Counted from the first letter of the stretch, positions 26,874-36,182 are shown. The stretch is 64,000 nt of DNA from Scytonematopsis contorta HA4267-MV1 (GCA_019359035.1 JAHHIC010000061.1:38080-102079); one strand, 5' to 3'. The notes: generated from the sequence alone by a model not told the origin. Made by a program: numbers and translations.

Positions 26874-28682
26874 TTAGTGGGCGCTTTGAACAACTTCTTG
26901 ATAATTACCAGACTTAACGACCCTACCTCTTTCAAGCACGTAGATGCAATCACAGTGTTCAATAGTAGAGAGTCGGTGAGCAATAATAATCAAAGTCTTG
27001 AGTCCGCTCAAAGATTGCATCGCTTGAGTAACAAGCGCTTCGGTTTCATTATCTAACGCAGCAGTTGCTTCATCAAGAATCAAAATTTCCCTTTCATGGT
27101 AAAGAGCGCGCGCAATTCCTATACGTTGACGTTGACCTCCAGATAACAATACTCCCCTCTCCCCAACCATAGTTTGAATACCTTTAGGGAGTCTTTCGAC
27201 TAATTCCTCTAATTGTGCAGCTTTGATTGCATTATTTAACCTTTTCTGGTCGATTAAATTTTCTGGAACACCAAAGGCAATATTTTTTTCAATCGTATCT
27301 TCGATAAGAAAAATAGTCTGAGGAATATAAGCAATTAAATTTTGCCATTTGCGTAAATCGTTATAAACCGATTGACCATCAACTTTGATGTCACCGCTTT
27401 CAGGAATCAACAGGCCTAAAATGACATCAACCAATGTTGTTTTACCAGAACCAGATTTACCAATAAAAGCTATTGATTGACCTTTTTTTAGAGATAGAGA
27501 AATATTATGCAGTGCTTTTTCATCATTACTAGAATAGCGATAAGATACGTTTTCTAAAATTGCCTCTTTATTGAAGAAAAATCCTTTATTTAAAGGTATA
27601 TTGTTCAATTTTAACGTACTTCTCGATACTGGGAAAGCTTCTGAAGAGTGTAATGTCTCAGGCTTAATATTTTCTAGCTCTTTTAAATCAGTGTACAGTT
27701 TTTTAAGGGTATAACTAGAATTTTTTAAAGTGCTGACTCCAGTCGCTAGGTTACTAATTGCAGGGATTAAGCGAATTGAAGATAAGGCGAAAACACTTAA
27801 AATCGCAGTCATTTTATTGAAGTCTTGATTCATCAATAAAGCAATTGATGTAAAACCGACCAAAAATACAATTAAGAACGTTTCTACTACAATGCGTGGT
27901 AAAAGTTTAAAGGCAAAGAAACCACCCATAGCATTGACGTATTTTTTGCCTTCTTTATCTATTTCTTTTTCAAAATAAGAACCGCAACCAATTACCTTAG
28001 TTTCTTTGATTCCCCCTAAACTATGGTTAATAACTTTAATCATCGCTTCGCCAGCATCAGAAGCATCTTTTCCCCAACGAGCAATTTTATTTTTAAAAGT
28101 ATTTAAAATTAAAATTACAGGAAGTAAAGTACCTAAAGTGATTGCCACAGTATAAAAGTTAGTAATACCCAGCAATATAGCTAACGACAATGTAATAATT
28201 GCATTGGAAACAGACACCAAAAATGGTATTAATACTTGTTGAGAAAATGATTTTGTTTCCGTGACAATATTTTGAATAATGTGGGAACTACTCTTATTTA
28301 AATGGAAAGTATAGGGAGCATTCAAATAAGCATGTAGTAGCTTGTTGCTTAATATATGTTGTTGTTCATAGCTAAATATAAACACATATGTTTGCACTCG
28401 CCAACTAAGGTAAGATTTAACACAAAAAGTAACAATAACTCCCACTCCGATAAAAACGATAAATTGCTTGATACTGGTTAAACCTGTCTGGGCATATGCC
28501 CACTTTAACAACGCATTTTGTGAAACAATACTTGGGTCTGTTGCAATGTTAATGAATGGACCAATCATCCCAATCCCCAATGCTTCGACCACAGAGACAA
28601 AAGTAAAAGCAAGTAGTAATACAAATAACTTTTTCTTACTTGCTGTCAAAATGTAGAGTAACTTTGATAAGTAGTTTTGCAT
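26874..28682 (-). CDS. ABC transporter, fused permease and ATPase
   Basis: 602 residues. A membrane domain of about six helices (20-330) precedes an ATPase with GKSGSGKTT, LSGGQRQRIGIARAL, ILILDEATAAL and IIAHRLS. The domain order and length match MsbA/PglK-type lipid-linked-saccharide flippases as well as peptide exporters. It has its own terminator, so it is a separate transcription unit from the lasso core. It could flip polysaccharide intermediates for the surrounding locus or be a second exporter of the peptide cluster; I favour the polysaccharide role slightly. Confidence 0.8.
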   Translation of the reverse strand: MQNYLSKLLYILTASKKKLFVLLLAFTFVSVVEALGIGMIGPFINIATDPSIVSQNALLKWAYAQTGLTSIKQFIVFIGVGVIVTFCVKSYLSWRVQTYVFIFSYEQQHILSNKLLHAYLNAPYTFHLNKSSSHIIQNIVTETKSFSQQVLIPFLVSVSNAIITLSLAILLGITNFYTVAITLGTLLPVILILNTFKNKIARWGKDASDAGEAMIKVINHSLGGIKETKVIGCGSYFEKEIDKEGKKYVNAMGGFFAFKLLPRIVVETFLIVFLVGFTSIALLMNQDFNKMTAILSVFALSSIRLIPAISNLATGVSTLKNSSYTLKKLYTDLKELENIKPETLHSSEAFPVSRSTLKLNNIPLNKGFFFNKEAILENVSYRYSSNDEKALHNISLSLKKGQSIAFIGKSGSGKTTLVDVILGLLIPESGDIKVDGQSVYNDLRKWQNLIAYIPQTIFLIEDTIEKNIAFGVPENLIDQKRLNNAIKAAQLEELVERLPKGIQTMVGERGVLLSGGQRQRIGIARALYHEREILILDEATAALDNETEALVTQAMQSLSGLKTLIIIAHRLSTIEHCDCIYVLERGRVVKSGNYQEVVQSAH

Positions 28683-29334
28683 TTTTATTTCCTAGCACTA
28701 TTTACAACAAGTAGTAGTTATAGAAGAAGTTTGAATACTGCTCGGTTAAGAGTTTTTTGTGATAATTACGGGTATGTAGAGACACGTTCGCGTAGCGTGC
28801 CGCTTCGGCATAATTTCGCGTCTCTACAAGGTTTTTGGTTTATCAGATTTTCTTAACCAACAAGTATTGGAACAAGTTTTAGAGATGCAATTTTAATCCA
28901 GCTAAATTTTATACAATAAGCGCATTTATCATCTAGTTAGTTTTAGTATCTTTAACATATGATTGCTCATAGTAAAGTACGCCTCAGATTTAACTTCCAC
29001 GAAAACTCATAATTGTAAAGAAATATTAAAACCTTTTTTTCTTTAAGTAAAATATCTAATCATTACATTTTTTTTAACCATTTAAGTTAGGATTTACTTA
29101 GGTGCTTTAGACTAACATCTATCTTTCATAAGGGTGAGTGGCAAAAAACCCTTGTCGGTAGCAGTTAGTCAGGGTTAGTGGCTACATTGCTGTAACTAAT
29201 TACGTACACACTGAATCTCCGTCCGGATTGCTGACAGTAATTTCTCGCTTTACTTAAGTGTTATTTTTACACAAAGAATATTACACCCTGTACTACTCCG
29301 TCTGATTGTTTTACCAACCCATCTCTATTCACCC
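28683..29334. other. Divergent intergenic region with MITE copy B
   Basis: About 650 bp between the minus-strand ABC transporter and the plus-strand pectate-lyase-like gene. It holds MITE copy B (28733-28869). The remainder is AT-rich and must carry promoters for both genes. I see no ORF or known RNA. Confidence 0.5.
28733..28869. mobile_element. MITE copy B with a different core
   Basis: The ends GAATACTGCTCGGTTAAG and the complement of CAATACTTGTTGGTTAAG match the other copies. The flanks GAAGAAGTTT and GAACAAGTTT agree at 9 of 10 bases (target duplication). The core differs: in place of the GTAGGTTGGG arms it has GTAGAGAC...GTCTCTAC (28776-28827) around a GC-rich segment. Confidence 0.8.
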
Positions 29335-31227
29335 ATGAAAAAATATTGTGTATTGGCTACTATTGCGATTATCAGCTTTATTGTAGCTATCAATGTAATG
29401 AAAATGCCGTTGTTACTGTTTAATGGCACAGCTATAGCCCAAACATTTAGAGTAACAGGCAACGAGAATATAGTCTTCCCAAATGACGCAGGTATAATCA
29501 ATGTTAAGAATGCTCCCTATTTAGCCAAGGGAGACGGGGTTACAGACGATACTGAAGCAATTCAAAAAGCGCTAAGTGATTATCCCAATGGCAATAAGAT
29601 TATTTACCTGCCAAATGGTGTTTATTTAGTTTCCGAGCAATTAAGATGGCCGGGTGGGATTGAAGCAATCAGAGAAAAAAGAACCATTCTGCAGGGTCAA
29701 AATAGCACTCGAACAATTATTAAGTTAAAAGATAACACTAGTAATTTCACAAACCCTGCTAGGTCTAGAGCCGTTATTTGGACTGGTGCCCTTCCCGCGC
29801 AGAGGTTTCGTAATGGAATTCGTAATTTGACTGTAAATACTGGGACAGGTAATTCAGGGGCAATTGGTATTCAATATAACGCAAGCAATCAGGGTAGCAT
29901 ACGCAATGTCAATATAGAATCTGGTGATGGGCAAGGTGTAATCGGTCTAGACTTGAGATTTACCGATGAAATTGGACCTTGCTTAATCAAAGATTTGCAA
30001 GTCACTGGCTTTAATCGAGGAATATCCACTGGGTATAAAGTAAATAGCCAGACTTTTGAAAATATCATGCTGCAAAACCAGAGAGAATTTGGTTTTCATA
30101 ATGATGGTCAAGTCATTAGTGTCCGAAATTTATTTAGCCAAAATTCTGTTCCAGCTGTTTACAACAAGAATGGCTTAATGACACTACTCAACGCCAATTT
30201 ATCTAGGGTTGGTATCGCATTCAATCAACCAGCAATAATCAATAATGCTTCGCTCTTTGCACGCAATATAAACACTTCTGGTTATCAAACCGCCATCCAA
30301 AACAACGATGGTACTCGCCAAAATGTCTTTGGACAAACTGTTGTAGAATTTGTTTCTCATCCGATTACAAGCCTATTTACAACACAATCCAGAGGACTTA
30401 ATTTACCAGTAAAGGATACTCCAGAAGTTCCTTGGGATGCTTTAAGCCAATGGGTAAGTCCGACCCAGTTTGGAGCAGAACCAAATGATAATCTTGATGA
30501 CAGCGCAGCAATTCAAGCAGCGATTGATTCCGGTAGAACAACGCTATATTTCCCCAATGGCAGATACATTATTGAACGCCCAGTTTTTATTCGGGGTAAT
30601 ATCAGAAGAATAATTGGGCTAGAAGCAAGTATTACAGGTAAAGGAGTGTTTCAGTTCATCAACGGTCATTCCCCAGTAGTGGTTATCGAAAGGTTTGATG
30701 GATTTGGAAGTGGTATTGTACATGCCTCAAATAGAACTTTAGTTTTAAGAAGTATGGCGTTGGCTAATACTAGTAGCGAAGCAAGCTACTCTAGTAGACT
30801 TAGTGGTCAGCTTTTTATCGAAGATGTTGTTGGTGGTCCTTGGAATTTTAATAACCAAAGAGTATGGGCTAGACAACTTAACCCCGAAAACCCTGGAACG
30901 AAAATAGTTAACAACCGAAGCACATTTTGGGTACTAGGTCTGAAAACCGAGCGAGAGGGTACTGTGGTAGAGACTACTAGAGGTGGAAAAACAGAAGTTG
31001 CTGGTGCGTTTATTTATTCTACTTCTGTCCCAAAAACTACTCCCATATTCGTGAGTGATAATTCTTCGATGTCGCTCACCGTCAGCGAATGCAATTTTAA
31101 TGGCAATCCCTTTACAACTTTAATTAGCGATAGGCGAAACACCACTACTAGATACATAAATCAAAGTAATATGCTAAAAAGCAACTGTAACGGTACTTTG
31201 ATACCTCTTTTTGTTGGCTACAAGTAG
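29335..31227 (+). CDS. Exported pectate-lyase-fold (right-handed beta-helix) protein
   Basis: 630 residues. The N-terminal hydrophobic segment (about 5-35, ending in AIAQ) is a signal peptide. It contains two copies of the Pectate_lyase_3 start: NVKNAPYLAKGDGVTDDTEA (about 56-75) and a later one, TQFGAEPNDNLDDSAAIQAA (about 378), each followed by a YLPNG or YFPNG strand. Two beta-helix units, as in GH55/polygalacturonase-like proteins, bind or cleave surface polysaccharide. The gene is alone on the plus strand between polysaccharide genes. The catalytic residues are not identifiable with confidence. Confidence 0.8.
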   Translation: MKKYCVLATIAIISFIVAINVMKMPLLLFNGTAIAQTFRVTGNENIVFPNDAGIINVKNAPYLAKGDGVTDDTEAIQKALSDYPNGNKIIYLPNGVYLVSEQLRWPGGIEAIREKRTILQGQNSTRTIIKLKDNTSNFTNPARSRAVIWTGALPAQRFRNGIRNLTVNTGTGNSGAIGIQYNASNQGSIRNVNIESGDGQGVIGLDLRFTDEIGPCLIKDLQVTGFNRGISTGYKVNSQTFENIMLQNQREFGFHNDGQVISVRNLFSQNSVPAVYNKNGLMTLLNANLSRVGIAFNQPAIINNASLFARNINTSGYQTAIQNNDGTRQNVFGQTVVEFVSHPITSLFTTQSRGLNLPVKDTPEVPWDALSQWVSPTQFGAEPNDNLDDSAAIQAAIDSGRTTLYFPNGRYIIERPVFIRGNIRRIIGLEASITGKGVFQFINGHSPVVVIERFDGFGSGIVHASNRTLVLRSMALANTSSEASYSSRLSGQLFIEDVVGGPWNFNNQRVWARQLNPENPGTKIVNNRSTFWVLGLKTEREGTVVETTRGGKTEVAGAFIYSTSVPKTTPIFVSDNSSMSLTVSECNFNGNPFTTLISDRRNTTTRYINQSNMLKSNCNGTLIPLFVGYK

Positions 31228-31349
31228 CGCTCGCTTTTTCTGCTCAGTGTGATACGGATGTCCCTATTTTTGGAATTTACCAAAAATTTTTTCTTAACCA
31301 CTTGACATAACCCCAGCCTCCACTGCTATATTAAGTGTTGTGAACGCAA

Positions 31350-31421
31350 TGGGGCGTCGCCAAGTGGTAAGGCATCGGGTTTTGGTCCCGACATCCCTAG
31401 GTTCGAATCCTAGCGCCCCAG
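31350..31421 (+). tRNA. trnQ-UUG: tRNA-Gln (UUG)
   Basis: A complete 72-nt cloverleaf without CCA. The acceptor arm TGGGGCG pairs with CGCCCCA, the anticodon stem TCGGG/CCCGA closes the loop TTTTGGT with anticodon TTG, and the T arm is CTAGGTTCGAATCCTAG. It is not part of a tRNA array. Confidence 0.95.
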
Positions 31422-31649
31422 TTTAATAGCATTTAATACAAAGTTTAAGAACACTATCTAGAGAATGGTGTTCTGCTCCTAACACGCCTCCGTCCCAAAC
31501 TCAGATACCTAACTATGGGATGAGTGTAATTGTGAAGCCCTAACCATTAAGCTGTTCCCCAAATAGTTTGCATACAAAGATGAGTGGACGAGACGCCCAC
31601 CCTCAAGAATTTTATAAATAGATATTACCTGGATTAGATGCGTTTCAGT

Positions 31650-32501
31650 TCAACTTAATACATCCAAATATTTCTTTACTTCACTTACAAAAGGTTTACG
31701 AACAGCAACAATATTTTGATAGGAAAATATTTCCCAATATCTAGGATTGTATTCACCAAGATGAACCAAACCATATGGAAGAAGTCGATAAAATTCATAA
31801 TCAGAGAGAACATCATAAATATCTTTAAAAAAGACTTTACTAGTAATGTTCGATTCATTGAATTCAAACTGAATGATGTCAATTAATTGTTTTGTAATAC
31901 TCTCCTTAGCGCCATACAAAACTTTTAATTCGTTACCTTCTGTATCTATTTTTAGAAGTCTAATCCTTGTGATATCATAATCATTAACAAACTCATCTAT
32001 TTTAGTGACATCAACTTCCCAACTTTTTTTAACTCCTTTACTTGCATTCACTACACCCTCATAAAGAGAAGCAAGAGGAGAGCCTACTTCCTCATCCATA
32101 TAATCATAAAGATTTAAACTTCCTACCATATCACTGCAAGCTTTATTTATTGCTACAAAATTATATTTTTCAGCTTGAGTTTTTAATTTTTGGAAAGTTT
32201 TTGGATGAGGCTCAAATGCATAAATTTTTGCCCTAGGTGAAGCATGAATGACAGCATCAGAGTAATATCCTATATTTGCTCCGACATCTAGTGTGACAAA
32301 ATCATTTAAAAGTGGAGAGATTCTTGTGATAAAAAATTCTTCTCCACCAACTTTATAATTTTCAAAGTTGAGAATACCCATACCCCTTAAGCTTAAGTTA
32401 AAGAGTAGCTTATTAAGGGTATAAAAAATTTTTCTTAAGAAGAAAAATCTGTAAATATTTAACACATAACGAAATAATAATAGATTTGTTTGCTTACTCA
32501 T
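31650..32501 (-). CDS. FkbM family methyltransferase
   Basis: 283 residues. Motif I VTLDVGANIGYYSDAV, then IYAFEPHPKTFQKL and RIRLLKIDTEGNELKVL are the FkbM signature (SAM-dependent, O-methylation of sugars or polyketides). The N-terminal 45 residues are basic and hydrophobic. In this place, next to a WecG-type transferase and other polysaccharide genes, methylation of a sugar is most likely. Its 3' end touches a worn repeat related to the 22933 element. Confidence 0.82.
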   Translation of the reverse strand: MSKQTNLLLFRYVLNIYRFFFLRKIFYTLNKLLFNLSLRGMGILNFENYKVGGEEFFITRISPLLNDFVTLDVGANIGYYSDAVIHASPRAKIYAFEPHPKTFQKLKTQAEKYNFVAINKACSDMVGSLNLYDYMDEEVGSPLASLYEGVVNASKGVKKSWEVDVTKIDEFVNDYDITRIRLLKIDTEGNELKVLYGAKESITKQLIDIIQFEFNESNITSKVFFKDIYDVLSDYEFYRLLPYGLVHLGEYNPRYWEIFSYQNIVAVRKPFVSEVKKYLDVLS

Positions 32502-32661
32502 TTTCTGTTCCTAATTGAAATCAATTGAAGTACAATTAAAAGATTTAGCGCATGGCTAGATATACTAAATAGTTGCTTGTGGCGGAGTTTCCGTCATGGT
32601 AGATAAATATAAACTCCTCACTAATTCCTATTTGCTTTGTTGAAGTTTTTCAACAAAGCAA

Positions 32662-33477
32662 TCACTCAAGTCTCCACCCCAAATAGCGTTCGCGAATATG
32701 AAATGGCGTACCAAAAGAGCTTGATGAAAGCAGTTGCTTAAAAGCTAGCAAGATAAACGGGGGAATTGTTTCTGTATAGCGTCTCCAAAGACGACGAGGT
32801 TCTTGTAACCATCGGTACAACCATTCCAATCCCAAGTCTCTAACCATCCGAGGTGCGCGTTTATGAATCCCTGCATAAACAGGAAAAACTCCCCCCAGTC
32901 CCAGCATCACCGCTTGAATCTTATCCTTATGCTGAGCCATAAACTTTTCTTGTTTCGGACAACCCAAGGATACAAACACCAAGCCTGCACCACTTTCATT
33001 AATTTTATGAACAAGAATCTTATCTTCCGCTTCCGTCAAAGGACGAAAAGGCAGAGGTTCCATTGCTGCCACTTGCAATTCTGGATACTCCTGCAACAAT
33101 CTTTCTTGCATTCTAGCCAGAATCTCTGGTTGCGAACCCAGAAAATAAACACTCACACCTAACTTTTGGGCTTTCTCACACAAAGCTTGGAGAATATCCA
33201 TACCTGCAACCCGGTCTTGATAACGCGCTCCAGTTTTACGCATCATCCAAACCAAAGGCATACCATCAGGAGTTACCATATCAGCGTTGTGCAAGACGGT
33301 TGCAAAATCTGGGTTTGAGTGCGCCTCAATCAGCATATGTACATTCGCTACACATACGGTTCTGCTCTCACGTGCTACAGCCCACCTCAGTATTGTCCCT
33401 ATCTGGTCGTCAAAGCGTAAGGCTGTAATAGGGCAATCAATTACTCGTTTAATCGGTAGAAACCCTCTTCCTACCAT
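32662..33477 (-). CDS. WecG/TagA/CpsF family glycosyltransferase (GT26)
   Basis: 271 residues. The family stretches are all present: TVCVANVHMLIEAHSNPDF, DMVTPDGMPLVWMMR, YFLGSQPEI, FVSLGCPKQEKFMA, GLGGVFPVYAG and RAPRMVRDLGLEWLYRW. These enzymes add ManNAc-type or glucose residues to lipid-linked intermediates at the membrane. GGAG lies 6 bp before the ATG. It fits the end of the exopolysaccharide locus. Confidence 0.9.
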   Translation of the reverse strand: MVGRGFLPIKRVIDCPITALRFDDQIGTILRWAVARESRTVCVANVHMLIEAHSNPDFATVLHNADMVTPDGMPLVWMMRKTGARYQDRVAGMDILQALCEKAQKLGVSVYFLGSQPEILARMQERLLQEYPELQVAAMEPLPFRPLTEAEDKILVHKINESGAGLVFVSLGCPKQEKFMAQHKDKIQAVMLGLGGVFPVYAGIHKRAPRMVRDLGLEWLYRWLQEPRRLWRRYTETIPPFILLAFKQLLSSSSFGTPFHIRERYLGWRLE

Positions 33478-33878
33478 AATTCACTCCTAGTTTTTCACTA
33501 AATATTTCTCAATCTCAATTTGACCTAAAGCATATGCAATATAATAATTGCGGCTTCTATAACTGTTGATTTTCAGATGCTTTTGGATATGTCAATAGTT
33601 AATCTGTGGAGATGCTGTAGCTGTCGCAAAAACTTAATTTACTTCCCTGGCAGTTAGTAAATCTACTGTATTTAACTTTACTGTGAGTTTTTCCTGATTC
33701 AAGAAGATTTTGGTAAACTTTGTATTATCTTCATAATTACTTAGTGTTGTTTTTATCTAAATATTAAAATTTTAGTAAATTCTGGCAATATTTAATATGT
33801 TCTGCGTATAAATAATTAAATCGTCAAAATCAATACCGAATATTTTTAACATACTCTGCTACTTACTGATTGCACAGT
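33478..33878. other. Intergenic region
   Basis: About 400 AT-rich bp upstream of the WecG-type gene. No ORF, repeat or RNA is recognised; it probably carries that gene's promoter. Confidence 0.4.
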
Positions 33879-34136
33879 TTACATATTCTTAAATCTGCTT
33901 TTATCCTGGAAAAATAATAAAAAATAAGAGAGAAGGAATTTGTCCCTCTCTCTTATTCGCCTGTCCTGATTGTTTTGCTTGTTTTTGTCGGGTTTTTCGT
34001 TTACTTTTTCGTCTCCTTTGAGTTTTTTGCGTAGCATCTGCTGTTGCTTTTTAAGCTGTCGCTGCCTAGCAGAACCACCTTTACCCTTGTCATTCCGCCC
34101 TTGCTTGCGGGGAGACTCCCATCTTTTGAGTCGCAT
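33879..34136 (-). CDS. Possible small basic protein, unknown
   Basis: 85 codons, very rich in Lys, Arg and Gln in the first 60 residues (RQRQLKKQQQMLRKKLKG), with no hydrophobic segment there. The last 20 codons run through an apparent terminator hairpin (33923-33957), so the frame is either spurious at its end or the true product is shorter. I do not recognise a family. Confidence 0.3.
   Translation of the reverse strand: MRLKRWESPRKQGRNDKGKGGSARQRQLKKQQQMLRKKLKGDEKVNEKPDKNKQNNQDRRIRERDKFLLSYFLLFFQDKSRFKNM
33908..33957 (-). terminator. Rho-independent terminator (minus strand)
   Basis: AATAAGAGAGA (33923-33933) pairs with TCTCTCTTATT (33947-33957), 11 bp. On the minus strand it is followed by TTTTTATTATTTTTCC. 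It would end a transcript from around 34,136, or any read-through toward the WecG-type gene. Confidence 0.7.
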
Positions 34137-34901
34137 AATTTACTAGTCCTCATTTAGTAATTTTCAACAATCTGATAAAAATCAAAAATATCTTCCTGGA
34201 AAATGGAATTATATTTTTGTCTTAACATCTATACTAATATGCCAATTATAATGCATAAAATAAATCTTGTCTAGTAGTATTGGTTATGCTCTAAAGCAAA
34301 CTTTATAAGCCTTATTTTAAGCAATACTAAAATAAAAATCTTCGTTAGGAATTACCTTCTTTTACTTGCTATTCTAAAGGTTAGAAACCATAGCTTACGT
34401 AATTGGCATCTATCAATAGTATTATTTTTGCAATTCATAGAGTAATCTATTCAGTATAGAAATACAATTTGTTTTATAGCACCTACCTCCAGATAAAAAA
34501 TTCTCTTGGAACTGAGTTTTTAACCCAGTCAATATGTATCTTCATTATCTATTGGTAACTTTCCGGAATAAAACCACACAATCTTTGGCAACGGATGACG
34601 AGTGGGTGTAGCGCAATACTGCTCGGTTAAGGATTTTGTAGGTTGGGTTGAGGCTTTGGGAAACCCAACATTTCGTTGTATTTGTTGGGTTAAGCGCTCC
34701 GCTCCACCGGGGCGTGAACGTTCCTCAACCCAACCTACGTATTTTTGGATTTTTGGTCTTAACCGAGCAGTATTGAGGTGTAGGGGATGGGTTATCTGTA
34801 GATGTTAACAGATGGGTAACGTAACCCATCTCTATGCAACGTGCTGATAGCCAGCGTATCGGCCTTGACTATTTGTCGCTTTTAAGCTACACTCCAGGGC
34901 T
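34137..34901. other. Intergenic region with MITE copy C
   Basis: An AT-rich stretch with no coding frame. The only structured part is the MITE at 34614-34775. It lies upstream of the broken toxin gene. Confidence 0.5.
34614..34775. mobile_element. MITE copy C (162 bp)
   Basis: Perfect 18-bp terminal inverted repeats CAATACTGCTCGGTTAAG. The flanks GGGTGTAGCG and AGGTGTAGGG match at 8 of 10 bases (aged target duplication). The core has GTAGGTTGGGTTGAGG and its complement, with an extra GC-rich piece (GCGCTCCGCTCCACCGGGGCG) compared with copies A and D. Confidence 0.85.
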
Positions 34902-35403
34902 ATGGCTGGTATTACTCGTCCAAAAACTCTGAAAGTTTATCAAACTCTCGACGGCAAAGAGCCGTACACGGAATGGTTGGAAAGTCTGAAGGACTATACA
35001 ATTCGTGCCCGAATACTCAGAAGACTGGAGCGTCTTAAGCAGGGCAACTACGGAGATTGCAAGTCCGTTGGCTCACAATACTGCTCGGTTAAGGATTTTT
35101 GTAGGTTGGGTTGAGGCTTTGGGAAACCCAACAAACCACCGAAAATGTTGGGTTTCGTTCCTCAACCCAACCTACGCATTTTCCTGTTTTTGGGCTTAAC
35201 CGACAAGTATTGCGTTGGCTCAGGGGTGCTGGAACTCCGTTTTTTCTTTGGCAGTGGCTACCGCGTCTACATTGGGGAAGGCCGCAGATAATGTGGTGAT
35301 TCTTTTGTGTGGCGGGGATAAGGATAGCCAGGACAAGGATATAGAAAAAGCGAAAGAATATTGGCAGGCTTACCAGGAGGAACAATATGAGCAAGAAACT
35401 TAG
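34902..35403 (+). pseudogene. HigB/RelE-like toxin interrupted by a MITE and frameshifted
   Basis: The 5' part reads MAGITRPKTLKVYQTLDG, EPYTEWLESLKDYTIRARI, RRLERLKQGNYGDCKSVG, the start of a phage-derived Gp49-like/HigB toxin. MITE copy D is inserted at 35076. Joining the flanks at one target copy gives SVGSGVLELRFFFGSGYRVY, the expected continuation. A second lesion, a frameshift near GEGRR, puts NVVILLCGGDKDSQDKDIEK in another frame. It ends overlapping the intact antitoxin start (35387). The toxin is therefore dead by two independent lesions. Confidence 0.85.
35076..35212. mobile_element. MITE copy D with perfect 10-bp target duplication
   Basis: The ends are CAATACTGCTCGGTTAAG (left) and the complement of CAATACTTGTCGGTTAAG (right). 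Directly flanking are two identical 10-bp copies of CGTTGGCTCA (35066-35075 and 35213-35222). Removing the element plus one copy restores the toxin reading frame at this point, which proves insertion. 137 bp, non-coding. Confidence 0.92.
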
Positions 35404-35710
35404 AAACCACGACGAGGTCGTGTTGGAACAACTACAGAACCCGTCCATGGCTCAGGCTTACCTGGAGGTTGCCCTTGAAGAGTACGAGCAGGATGGGGAG
35501 TTGGCATTTTTTCTGGAAGCACTACGGAACGTGGTGGAGGCACAGTCGGGGATGACTCTCCTTGCGGAAAAAACAGGTTTGAACCGCCAAAACCTCTATC
35601 GGGCTTTGTCACCCGAAGGAAACCCTGAACTGCGAACCATTAGTCTTATCCTCCATAATCTCGGCTACCGCTTGAGCGTACAACCGATTCGCGCAGTATC
35701 GGGTCATTGA
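35387..35710 (+). CDS. HigA-like antitoxin (helix-turn-helix), intact
   Basis: 107 residues. The last 60 residues (MTLLAEKTGLNRQNLYRALS, GNPELRTISLILHNLGYRL) form the HTH of the HigA-type probable addiction module antidote group; the N-terminal part binds the toxin in that family. AGGAGG lies 7 bp before the ATG. It overlaps the former toxin end. With the toxin broken, it is an orphan antitoxin that may still repress its own promoter or neutralise a related toxin elsewhere. Confidence 0.8.
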   Translation: MSKKLRNHDEVVLEQLQNPSMAQAYLEVALEEYEQDGELAFFLEALRNVVEAQSGMTLLAEKTGLNRQNLYRALSPEGNPELRTISLILHNLGYRLSVQPIRAVSGH

Positions 35711-35804
35711 GTAGGTAATCACTGGTGTAAAGCGTTCCATTCGTTTACCTGAATGCCTCTCATTCGGGCAAGCGGCAGTCCGGATTGTTTGCCTCTAGAC
35801 CAAT

Positions 35805-35832
35805 GTAGAGACGTGACATGTAACGTCTCTAC
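35805..35832. repeat. 28-bp palindrome, family member 1
   Basis: GTAGAGACGTGACA and its complementary half TGTAACGTCTCTAC, nearly perfect, between the convergent ends of the antitoxin (35710) and the orphan HigA-like gene (35829); it overlaps that stop. Likely a bidirectional terminator or mobile palindrome. Confidence 0.75.
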
Positions 35833-36182
35833 GCGCTGGTTTTCTGTACCGACGTTGCCAAGGCACAAGAAACAGTCTGAACTTTGATATCTACATGAAG
35901 TTTTTTACGAAGAACATTAAAGATAGCAGTAAGATTATCCATTGTTGGATTACCTTTTGCAGATAACATCCGATGAAGACTCTTGCTCGGTTTAGATGTT
36001 TCAATTGCAAGTTCTTCAAAACCTACAGTTGCATTTACAAGGTCTCTCAATATAAGCTTTGCAGTTTCTGGTTCGCCGTTAAGGAAAAGTGAAACAGCTT
36101 CATTAAGTAAACATGCTGCAAATTCAGAATCTCGTTGGACTCGCGCATTAACTGTTTCTTTAAAATCTCTTGTTAATGTCAT
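35829..36182 (-). CDS. HigA-like addiction-module regulator, orphan
   Basis: 117 residues. The middle and C-terminal parts (FEELAIETSKPSKSLHRMLS, GNPTMDNLTAIFNVLRKKL) match the same HTH family as the protein at 35387. The N terminus (MTLTRDFKETVNARVQRD) is the usual start of the longer antitoxins of this group. No HigB/RelE toxin reading frame is visible on either side, so it is an orphan regulator. Its 3' end overlaps a 28-bp palindrome. Confidence 0.75.
   Translation of the reverse strand: MTLTRDFKETVNARVQRDSEFAACLLNEAVSLFLNGEPETAKLILRDLVNATVGFEELAIETSKPSKSLHRMLSAKGNPTMDNLTAIFNVLRKKLHVDIKVQTVSCALATSVQKTSA

Noticed and set aside
31550..31658. Second full copy of the element at 22933
   Set aside because: The left end matches (TAAGCTGTTCC), but the right end is too worn to place; kept only as a possible relic.
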